From positions 1 to 16,594 of the forward strand of contig CAYYVK010000015.1 in the NCBI GenBank assembly GCA_964475145.1: 16,594 bases of DNA. Direction: 5' to 3'. Positions within the stretch are counted from its first letter, which is position 1. The number at the start of each line of letters is the position of its first letter. Below the pieces are notes generated by a model, which saw only the letters and a program-made list of their open reading frames with translations, searched no databases and was not told the origin of the DNA. Source of the DNA: CAYYVK01 sp964475145. Its GTDB lineage: Archaea; Aenigmatarchaeota; Aenigmatarchaeia; CG10238-14; SCSR01. A program made the translations under genes and the position numbers. Shown here piece by piece: positions 1 through 5,085 of the stretch.

Positions 1-1
1 C

Positions 2-478
2 CTTGATGTAGTGAATCGTAAAAATCAATATTTTAATTACCATAAGAGAATCCTTGAAATAATAGAAAAAGGTAAAGTCAAAGCTGTTCTTACTCCGCTA
101 GAATTGGGGAAACTGAAAAATTATGTTAGCGAAGGAAAATATCATAAAATTTATTCCCCAATATGGTGCTCAAAGAGCTCTATAGTTTTTTACTTGGGTG
201 GTAATTTTTCAAATCTTAAGGCATATAGCGAACTGTATAAACTCCACTTAAATCATAACATTCATCTAGGAGATTTAAGCTCAGTCCTCGTAGCCATTGA
301 ATACAAACTGCCTCTAATTACAGATGATTATCATCATTGGAGCCTTCAGCAAAACTTCCACAAGATTTATAATAAAAGACATGAAGAAGAAATTGCAAAT
401 GCTTTAATTGAAAAAAGAAAACATAAAATTTTTGAGATGTATACCTCACAAGATTTTTGTAAAATGCTTAAATGTTAA
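2..478 (+). CDS. PIN-domain protein (VapC-like ribonuclease), 5' end outside the window
   Basis: PIN domains are metal-dependent RNases, often the toxin of toxin-antitoxin pairs. A GTG at 11 could start a 155-residue protein, but the frame stays open to the window edge (Leu-Asp-Val-Val before it), so the true start and the usual N-terminal Asp-Thr-Asn-type motif probably lie upstream. Counting from that GTG, Glu31 fits the conserved PIN acidic residue after the first helices, and the block LGDLSSVLVAIEYKLPLITD (residues 86-105) is a typical PIN GD...(A/T)DD segment, with Asp88 and Asp105/106 as likely metal ligands. The C-terminal tail is basic. No antitoxin gene follows; one could lie upstream. 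A possible TATA element for the tRNA-like sequence downstream (GCTTAAAT near 466) sits inside its last codons. The family call is fairly secure; a toxin role is inference. Confidence 0.72.
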   Translation, partial: LDVVNRKNQYFNYHKRILEIIEKGKVKAVLTPLELGKLKNYVSEGKYHKIYSPIWCSKSSIVFYLGGNFSNLKAYSELYKLHLNHNIHLGDLSSVLVAIEYKLPLITDDYHHWSLQQNFHKIYNKRHEEEIANALIEKRKHKIFEMYTSQDFCKMLKC

Positions 479-494
479 AAAGGAATTATTTTTC

Positions 495-594
495 AGGCAA
501 GGGTCCCATAGTCTGGTCAATTTGGCTGGCCTGAGGATAAATTACCGGAACGCTAGTGCGTTAGTGGCTTCGTGGTTCAAATCCCACCCGCATA
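495..594 (+). tRNA. degenerate tRNA-Leu(GAG)-like sequence, possibly a pseudogene
   Basis: Several parts of an archaeal type II tRNA-Leu are recognisable: a D-arm-like segment with CTGGTCAA (513-520), an anticodon stem CTGGC at 526-530, loop start CTGAGGA with anticodon GAG at 533-535, a second stem strand GCTAG at 552-556, a short variable arm, and a T arm GTGG-TTCAAAT-CCCAC at 572-587. About 14 extra bases separate the anticodon loop from its 3' stem strand, a place where archaeal introns occur. However, the T stem lacks one G, and the acceptor strands (about 495-503 and 587-593) pair only with a bulge and a mismatch. Either this is a decayed tRNA or an unusual one; the anticodon call is tentative. 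Confidence 0.42.
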
Positions 595-662
595 CGCTTC
601 GAAAAATTTCTACACTAATCTTGAAAAGAGTAAAAATAAAAGAAAAAGCTAAAAAATTCGGT

Positions 663-965
663 CTATTTCTCCACGAGAATCTGGTAGGCAACAAAAAGCG
701 TTCCTATTAGCGCGAAGATCCATGCTATTACTTCAAATATTCCTGCTAGACTCATCTGTCCTGCTGCAGAATACCACCCACTTCCTACATAGCCAGCTAA
801 AGTTGGTGTCAGTGCAAAAGAGCCTGCAAAGATGAACCAAACTCCTGCTAAACCCAGCCACATGAAGCCCTTATCTGCCTTGTTTCTGAACTTAAAGTAT
901 TCTGCTAGTACGCATGCCACTAAGAAAGCTATTCCTAAGTCGATTAAAGAGTTTGCGAATATCAT
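663..965 (-). CDS. small three-helix membrane protein, function unknown
   Basis: This 100-residue protein is almost entirely hydrophobic, with three predicted membrane helices at about residues 5-23, 33-52 and 73-97 and a short charged loop (KFRNKADKG) between the first two. I do not recognise a family; Gly, Ala and aromatic residues are frequent in the helices. The ATG at 965 is preceded by GGTGA about 5 bases upstream on the minus strand, and an ATTTAAATA TATA-like element lies about 35 bases upstream, so it probably has its own promoter. It faces the tRNA-like sequence tail to tail. It is well supported as a gene because start, ribosome binding site and composition agree; its function is unknown. 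Confidence 0.7.
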   Translation of the reverse strand: MIFANSLIDLGIAFLVACVLAEYFKFRNKADKGFMWLGLAGVWFIFAGSFALTPTLAGYVGSGWYSAAGQMSLAGIFEVIAWIFALIGTLFVAYQILVEK

Positions 966-1053
966 CCTTTCACCTAATTAAAACATTAAAAAATAGCTTA
1001 TTTAAATCTTCACTAAACCTGAAAATTTTGTTACTATTTTTAAGTAGTTTAGA

Positions 1054-1082
1054 CAAAAGAAAAACAGAAAAAGAAAGAAAAA
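1054..1082 (-). terminator. T-rich archaeal terminator after the acidic ORF
   Basis: On the minus strand this is a run of T tracts interrupted by single C or G bases, starting about 10 bases after the stop codon of the acidic small ORF. Oligo-T tracts without a hairpin are the usual archaeal transcription stop signal. It suggests a short, self-contained transcript. Confidence 0.5.
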
Positions 1083-1091
1083 GGTTGCAAA

Positions 1092-1175
1092 CTAGATCTC
1101 TTCTTCCTCTTCCCACTCTTCTTCCTCTTCTTCCCCTTCTTCCTCATCGGAGAACTCTGTCCACTCTTCTTCCAT
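1092..1175 (-). CDS. 27-residue hyperacidic small protein
   Basis: Read on the minus strand, ATG at 1175 opens a 27-residue ORF ending in TAG at 1092. Its composition is extreme: 18 Glu and 1 Asp, with two Trp, one Phe and a C-terminal Ile, and no Lys or Arg, so the net charge is near -19. A GGTGA ribosome binding site ends 6 bases before the ATG. An in-frame TGA three codons upstream rules out a longer N-terminus. TATA-like elements lie at 1192-1222 and a T-rich terminator follows, giving a full minimal transcription unit. I know of no family that fits. Polyanionic tails of this kind can mimic nucleic acid or bind basic proteins, but that is speculation. It could also be a chance purine-rich reading frame; the signals around it argue against this. 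Confidence 0.5.
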   Translation of the reverse strand: MEEEWTEFSDEEEGEEEEEEWEEEEEI

Positions 1176-1191
1176 TAGAGTTCACCTAATG

Positions 1192-1222
1192 GTATTTAAA
1201 GCACATTATAAGTATTTAAAGC
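1192..1222 (-). promoter_or_regulatory. twin TATA-like elements (11-bp direct repeat) upstream of the acidic ORF
   Basis: GTATTTAAAGC occurs perfectly at 1192-1202 and again at 1212-1222, exactly 20 bases apart. On the minus strand each reads GCTTTAAATAC, a good archaeal TATA box. The distal copy is placed to start transcription near 1190, just before the ribosome binding site of the acidic ORF. The proximal copy would then overlap the transcription start, which could make it a competing or regulatory site. Confidence 0.45.
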
Positions 1223-1258
1223 TATGCTTTTTTTCCTTTTTAGCTAAAAATCTACAAA

Positions 1259-1268
1259 AAGTTTAAAA
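1259..1268 (+). promoter_or_regulatory. TATA box of the SRP RNA
   Basis: AAGTTTAAAA is centred about 28 bases before the first paired base of the SRP RNA (1292), the expected archaeal TATA-to-start distance. Confidence 0.5.
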
Positions 1269-1291
1269 AGTTGGAGAAACAATTCTTTTTT

Positions 1292-1568
1292 GCAGGAGGT
1301 CAACGGTCGGGGCGGCTAAACCTCGCCTACATCGGGAAATGGTTTTTTGCCCGAGCCGAAAGCCTCTGGAAGGGGTGAGTCTTGGAAGATAGCCTGTTTC
1401 CTCGACTGAGAAGCCCTGTCCTTACGGACTTTTCCAGCTGCGAACCCTCCAGGTCCGGAAGGAAGCAAAGGTAAGTAGTTGGAAAGGTGCTGTAAGTAAA
1501 CAGGGTGGAGAAGAGGAAACAGACAAACTATCTTCCAAGCTTGCTTCGACCTGAGGCCCACCTCCTGC
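1292..1568 (+). ncRNA. ffs: signal recognition particle RNA (7S/SRP RNA)
   Basis: This RNA is the scaffold of the signal recognition particle, which targets secreted and membrane proteins to the translocon. The ends pair perfectly as helix 1 (GCAGGAGGT at 1292-1300 with ACCTCCTGC at 1560-1568). Hairpins after it (GGCG/CGCC and CGGG/CCCG, about 1311-1353) match the Alu domain. Helix 5 is long: the strand CTTGGAAGATAG (1381-1392) pairs with its exact complement near 1548. The SRP54-binding helix 8 has the hallmark CCAGGTCCGGAAGGAAGCA with GGAA tetraloop at 1457-1460. The length, about 277 bases, is short for an archaeal SRP RNA. I cannot place helix 6, the usual SRP19 site, because the strands either side of helix 8 pair continuously into helix 5. 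A T-rich stretch right after 1569 may terminate it. Confidence 0.95.
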
Positions 1569-1569
1569 A

Positions 1570-1580
1570 TTTTTATACTT
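1570..1580 (+). promoter_or_regulatory. TATA box for the protease operon
   Basis: TTTTTATACTT is centred about 26 bases before the ATG at 1601, and no ribosome binding site precedes that ATG. This spacing predicts a leaderless transcript starting at or next to the start codon. The same T-run may serve as the end of the SRP RNA transcript. Confidence 0.5.
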
Positions 1581-1600
1581 GAACCAAACAAAATTTTCAT

Positions 1601-2326
1601 ATGCAAGACCTCAAGCTCTTCATAGCAGCAATTGTAGTAATAGCAATAGTTTTCCTGTTTACTCAAGCTCAAACTCCAAGAGTCCAAACTATTTACCAGC
1701 CCTTAGTGCTTACTCCTGAAAACGTTTCTATGGTTTTTCTAAAAATTCCTGCAGTAGACAATCGAGGAAGAGGTGTATCGACCACACTGTTTGTCGAAGC
1801 TAAAGCAGGCTCTGGCAAGCTACTTGTTGACGTTAATCAACTACTTTTCTGGATAGATACCCAATACTCTATCCAATTAGCAAAAAAGGTAGCTGAGCAG
1901 TATACAAAAGCTGATCTGAGCAAGATAGACTTAGCTTACAGGATAGAAACGAACGCATCACTAATAGAAGGTCCTTCTGCAGGCGCAGCACTTTCTATAG
2001 CTACTATAGCTCTTGTATTGCACAAACAACTAAACACCAGTGTGATGATTACAGGAACCATAAACCCAGACGGCTCAATAGGCCCTGTTGGTGGAATAGT
2101 AGAAAAGGCGAAAGCAGCAAAAGAAGCTGGTGCTGTTCTTTTCCTAGTTCCAGAAGGTCAAAGTATACAAACTACCTATAAGCCTGTACAGAAATGCCAA
2201 AAAGTGGGTAGTTGGACTGTCTGCACTACTGAATACAAAAAGGAAACTACAACAGTATCAGATATAGGCATAGAAGTGAAAGAAGTAAGAAACGTGGAGG
2301 AGGCATTAAAATACTTTTTGGTATGA
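1601..2326 (+). CDS. membrane-anchored Lon-type serine protease (S16-like, COG1750 type)
   Basis: This 241-residue protein has one N-terminal membrane anchor or uncleaved signal (about residues 5-22) followed by a Lon-type proteolytic domain. The catalytic Ser/Lys dyad is visible: Ser126 in EGPSAGAA and Lys169 in GPVGGIVEKAKAA, as in Lon. TGTINPDGSIGPVGG (151-165) is the conserved strand before the lysine. There is no AAA+ ATPase domain, so it is not Lon itself but resembles the short ATPase-less archaeal serine proteases. The anchor suggests that the protease domain faces outside the membrane. A region with two Cys (about residues 199-208, near KCQKVGSWTVC) could form a disulfide. The ATG at 1601 fits a leaderless start. 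The stop overlaps the next gene by ATGA, so the two are translationally coupled. The target is unknown. Confidence 0.88.
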   Translation: MQDLKLFIAAIVVIAIVFLFTQAQTPRVQTIYQPLVLTPENVSMVFLKIPAVDNRGRGVSTTLFVEAKAGSGKLLVDVNQLLFWIDTQYSIQLAKKVAEQYTKADLSKIDLAYRIETNASLIEGPSAGAALSIATIALVLHKQLNTSVMITGTINPDGSIGPVGGIVEKAKAAKEAGAVLFLVPEGQSIQTTYKPVQKCQKVGSWTVCTTEYKKETTTVSDIGIEVKEVRNVEEALKYFLV

Positions 2327-2898
2327 TTATGCAAACCTTTACAAAAGAAGAAATAAGAGATATAGCCATAGCTGTTCTAGTGTTAACTTTCATGTTTGCT
2401 TTCAGACCTTTTAGACTAGACTTTATCAACTTGCCAACCTACTTTCTAATAGTTCTAACAGCTTTCGTTTGTCATGAGTTAGCACATAAGTTTGTTGCGA
2501 TGAAGTTCCACTGTGTTGCTTTCTTCAAGCTCTGGCCTGCAGGAGTTCTCTTTGCACTGCTCTTTATGCTAGCTGGAATAAAGTTTGCTGCTTTAGGTGC
2601 AGTTGTAATCTATCCTTTTAGGTTTGGAAGATGGGGTTTTAGAAGGATTCACCTTACAGAAACAGAATCTGGCTTAATTTCTGTTGTCGGTCCGTTAGTA
2701 AACTTGTGTTTTGCTCTTGTTTTCCTTTTAGCAGGACCTTCTTTCGTGCTTGTATCATTCGTGAACAGCTGGCTCTTTTTGTTCAACATGTTTCCAGTAC
2801 CTCCTTTGGACGGTAGTAAGGTTTTAAGATGGAATACTGCTCTTTGGACAATCTTGTTCATCATAGGCTTAGTTTTGGTTGTTCCTTATTTCTTGTAG
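2323..2898 (+). CDS. site-2 protease family intramembrane zinc metalloprotease (M50)
   Basis: This 191-residue polytopic membrane protein carries the M50 signature HELAHKF at residues 51-57 (zinc ligands His51 and His55, catalytic Glu52) inside a membrane helix. A second motif, FPVPPLDGSKVL (about 157-168), supplies the third ligand Asp163. The region VVGPLVN (121-127) is also typical of M50 proteins. It has no PDZ or CBS domain, so it is a minimal core enzyme of four to six helices. Site-2 proteases cut membrane-embedded helices, usually after a first cut by another protease. The gene overlaps the upstream Lon-like protease gene by 4 bases, which suggests that the two act together. The start at 2323 depends on coupling, as no well-placed ribosome binding site is seen; ATG 2329 is an alternative. 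Confidence 0.9.
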   Translation: MIMQTFTKEEIRDIAIAVLVLTFMFAFRPFRLDFINLPTYFLIVLTAFVCHELAHKFVAMKFHCVAFFKLWPAGVLFALLFMLAGIKFAALGAVVIYPFRFGRWGFRRIHLTETESGLISVVGPLVNLCFALVFLLAGPSFVLVSFVNSWLFLFNMFPVPPLDGSKVLRWNTALWTILFIIGLVLVVPYFL

Positions 2899-2918
2899 TT
2901 TTTTAAAGAGATGAGAAG

Positions 2919-4181
2919 ATGCAAATAGTAGCTGACTTTCACCTACATTCCCCCTATTCTCGTGCAACAAGCAAACAGATGAACTTAGAAGGTTTGAGTA
3001 AGGGTGCAAAAATTAAAGGTTTGAGCTTGCTCGGAACTGGAGATTTTACCCACCCGAAATGGTTAGCACAACTAAAGCAAAAGCTTCAACCTATAGAAGG
3101 GTCTGGTCTTTTTAATTATAATGATGTTTGTTTTACTCTCACAACAGAAGTTGCAACTTACTTTAAACATCAGAACGAAATTAAAAGGGTTCACCATGTG
3201 ATTCACGCACCTTCTTTCGAGATAGTTGACCAGATAAATGAAGCCTTAACTAAACATGGAAACTTGAGCGCAGACGGAAGACCAATCCTAACAATGAGTG
3301 CAGCTGAACTTGTTGAAACTCTTATGGAAATAAGCAAAGATGTTTTAATTTATCCTGCGCATGCGTGGACTCCTTGGATGTCATGTCTTGGAAGTAGATC
3401 AGGATTCGATTCTGTAGAAGAATGTTATCAAGATCAAGTTAAGCATGTTTATGCCTTGGAAACAGGACTGAGTAGTGATCCACCAATGAACTGGAGGTTG
3501 AGCAAGCTTGATAGGTTTACTCTTTTATCCAACAGCGATAGTCATTCGCCCTGGCCGTGGCGATTAGGTAGAGAGGCAAATGTGTTTGAACTAGAAAAGT
3601 TAACCTACTGGGAAATAATTGAGTCAATTAAGAAAAGGGATAAGGAAAAGTTTTTGTATACAATAGAAGTTGATCCAAACTACGGAAAGTACCACTTGGA
3701 CGGCCACCGCGCTTGCAACATAAGCTTGCATCCTAAGGATGCAATTAAATTGAGAAACATTTGTCCAAAATGTGGAAAAAAACTAACCATAGGAGTTTTG
3801 CATAGAGTAGAAGAACTGGCAGATAGACCAGAAGGATTTGTTCCCAAAGATGCGATTCCTTTCAAGACTTTGTTACCTTTGTATGAAATAATTTCTTTTG
3901 CTTGGGGCTCTGGTGAGCTTTATTCCAAAAAAGTTTTGGAGGAGCATGATAAGCTTATAGAAAAATTTGGTAACGAGCTAAATGTTTTGCTTAACGTTCC
4001 AAAAGAAGATTTGCTGAAAGTTACTAACGAAAAGATTGCTGACGCAATAATAAAAGTAAGAGAAGGAAAAGTTAAATACAAAGCAGGCTATGACGGAACA
4101 TATGGCGTTGCTATATTCGACGAAAATTTTGTTCCAGAGAAAATGGAAATATCGAGTCAAAAATCGCTTAAAGACTTCTGA
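2919..4181 (+). CDS. endoQ: endonuclease Q (PHP-family nuclease for deaminated DNA)
   Basis: Endonuclease Q nicks DNA 5' of deaminated bases (uracil, hypoxanthine) and abasic sites, starting repair. This 420-residue protein has the family's usual length and layout: an N-terminal PHP metal-binding domain, a zinc-binding segment and a C-terminal helical part. PHP residues visible include Asp6, His8 and His10 (DFHLH), Asp42 (GTGDF), Glu77, the His cluster RVHHVIHAP (90-98), His148 (YPAHAW), and Asp207/His209 (SNSDSHS). Zinc ligands are probably Cys266, Cys282 and Cys285 (CPKC), with a nearby His. A GAGATGA ribosome binding site lies 5 bases before the ATG. It starts 20 bases after the site-2 protease gene and is probably in the same operon, although no functional link is known. 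The enzyme is known from Thermococcales, some other archaea and a few bacteria. Confidence 0.88.
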   Translation: MQIVADFHLHSPYSRATSKQMNLEGLSKGAKIKGLSLLGTGDFTHPKWLAQLKQKLQPIEGSGLFNYNDVCFTLTTEVATYFKHQNEIKRVHHVIHAPSFEIVDQINEALTKHGNLSADGRPILTMSAAELVETLMEISKDVLIYPAHAWTPWMSCLGSRSGFDSVEECYQDQVKHVYALETGLSSDPPMNWRLSKLDRFTLLSNSDSHSPWPWRLGREANVFELEKLTYWEIIESIKKRDKEKFLYTIEVDPNYGKYHLDGHRACNISLHPKDAIKLRNICPKCGKKLTIGVLHRVEELADRPEGFVPKDAIPFKTLLPLYEIISFAWGSGELYSKKVLEEHDKLIEKFGNELNVLLNVPKEDLLKVTNEKIADAIIKVREGKVKYKAGYDGTYGVAIFDENFVPEKMEISSQKSLKDF

Positions 4182-4214
4182 GTTTTTATTTAATTCTGCT
4201 AATTTAATTTTAAA

Positions 4215-4295
4215 GGGCCTGTAGTCTAACGGTAGGACTGGAACTAAAACCACTCTCACACAGTGGAAATCGCGGTTCAATTCCGCGCAGGCCCA
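4215..4295 (+). tRNA. tRNA-Val(CAC) with about 10 extra bases before the anticodon stem
   Basis: The acceptor stem pairs perfectly (GGGCCTG 4215-4221 with CAGGCCC 4288-4294), with discriminator A at 4295. The T arm is CGCGG-TTCAATT-CCGCG (4271-4287). The anticodon arm is CCACT-CTCACAC-AGTGG (4250-4266), giving anticodon CAC with U33 and A37. The D arm is short: GTCT, loop AACGGTA, GGAC. Between the D stem (ends 4238) and the anticodon stem (starts 4250) there are 11 bases where one is normal. The rest folds to a regular 71-base tRNA. The insert may be a very small intron or a permanent bulge. A T/A-rich TATA-like region precedes it after the endonuclease Q stop. Confidence 0.88.
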
Positions 4296-4334
4296 CTTAA
4301 GAACAATCTGAACTTATCTATAGAAACTATAATG

Positions 4335-4415
4335 CTATTTGGAGCTGTTAAGAAAATTAGAGTAACGAACTGCTTCCAGGACCTTTTCCAAATCTTTACT
4401 CAACATTTCTGCCAT
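4335..4415 (-). CDS. possible 26-residue ORF divergent from the transporter gene
   Basis: The minus strand has ATG at 4415 and TAG at 4335, encoding 26 residues that would form a charged helix (AEMLSKDLEKVLEAVRYS at 2-19). The TATA-like element at 4451-4458 is nearly symmetric and could serve this direction, about 40 bases upstream. No clear ribosome binding site is seen, and the frame remains open a little further upstream without another ATG. It may be chance. The stretch 4296-4533 otherwise holds only the transporter promoter. Confidence 0.2.
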   Translation of the reverse strand: MAEMLSKDLEKVLEAVRYSNFLNSSK

Positions 4416-4450
4416 TAGCCTGCTCTGGGTCGTAAACAGACCGAAAAAGA

Positions 4451-4458
4451 TTTATATT
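4451..4458 (+). promoter_or_regulatory. TATA box upstream of the MFS-like gene
   Basis: TTTATATT, preceded by an A-rich stretch, predicts a start near 4480. An AGGAGA motif at 4485-4490 then lies in the short leader, well placed for the out-of-frame ATG at 4500 rather than for the transporter start. Confidence 0.4.
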
Positions 4459-4533
4459 CCAAGAGATAATAAAGAATACACTTCTAGGAGAAGCAACGTA
4501 TGTTACACTTAGCTATCCAAAAGAGTGGTTGGA

Positions 4534-5085
4534 ATGAAGAGAGAATTGGTAGCCCTAATTATAGCGAACATGCTAGCCTCCTTAGGCTCAGGGTTAGTCG
4601 GACCTATATACTACCAATACTCTCAGAACCTTTCTCTAGATTACCTAAGCCTGACAAACATCTTTGGAACTTTTTGGATTGTCGTAGCTCTTTCTGAAAT
4701 AGCTTTTGGGTATATCTCTGACCTTATCGACAAAAAGATTTTAATTTGTCTTGGTAGTGGGTTAGCCTCCTTAGCTACCTTGTCCTACATGTTAGTAAAG
4801 TCTTTACCCCAGCTCTTTGCTGTCGAGATAATACTTGCGGTAGCATCTGCCATGCAGTTCCCAGCACTCAGCTCCTACTTGTCAAAAATCTCAGAAGAGA
4901 ACAAGAGAGGAAGATCCTTTGCACTTATAGACTCTACAAGCACTTTATTCTATGGATTAGCAACAATACTTTCTGGGATTATACTGACTTTCTTCAGCTT
5001 AGAGGTCTTGCTCACCATTTCTTCTGCTCTGCAAGCATCCTGGGCTTTTATCCTGCACAGAAGAATAGAGAGTAAGTCACTTTAA
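4534..5085 (+). CDS. half-size MFS transporter-like protein (six membrane helices)
   Basis: The 183-residue product looks like the N-terminal half of a major facilitator superfamily transporter: six hydrophobic helices, with the loop-2 motif A region GYISDLIDKKILICLGSG (about 61-78) between helices 2 and 3 and a positive cytoplasmic loop (SEENKRGRS) between helices 4 and 5. Normal MFS proteins have 12 helices in about 400 residues, and no second half follows, because the gene ends 9 bases inside the convergent rnz gene. It might act as a homodimer or be a truncated relic; the intact helices and lack of internal stops favour a functional gene. I chose ATG 4534 because the preceding GTG at 4525 adds only three residues; the ribosome binding site is weak. 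The substrate is unknown. Confidence 0.7.
   Translation: MKRELVALIIANMLASLGSGLVGPIYYQYSQNLSLDYLSLTNIFGTFWIVVALSEIAFGYISDLIDKKILICLGSGLASLATLSYMLVKSLPQLFAVEIILAVASAMQFPALSSYLSKISEENKRGRSFALIDSTSTLFYGLATILSGIILTFFSLEVLLTISSALQASWAFILHRRIESKSL

Noticed and set aside
497..625. A second intron in the acceptor of the tRNA-Leu-like sequence to rescue pairing with GCAAGGG
   Set aside because: No downstream segment gives CCCTTGC followed by a discriminator base; CTTGA near 620 does not fit.
408..710. 100-codon plus-strand frame across the tRNA-like sequence
   Set aside because: It overlaps the PIN gene end, the tRNA-like sequence and the convergent membrane-protein gene, has no ribosome binding site and has a composition unlike a protein.
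914..1189. Leu/Ser-rich plus-strand frame opposite the acidic ORF
   Set aside because: It is the antisense reading of the Glu codon run and has no start signals; the minus-strand frame has all of them.
1316..1687. 123-codon minus-strand frame across the SRP RNA
   Set aside because: It is antisense to a structured RNA and to the next gene's start; no promoter or ribosome binding site is seen.
2297..2301. GGAGG as ribosome binding site of the site-2 protease gene
   Set aside because: It is more than 20 bases before the ATG; the ATGA overlap explains initiation better.
4240..4250. Alternative anticodon arm for the tRNA-Val using TGG/CCA around AACTAAAA
   Set aside because: The stem is only three clean pairs, the loop is eight bases and lacks U33; the CCACT/AGTGG arm with anticodon CAC is regular.
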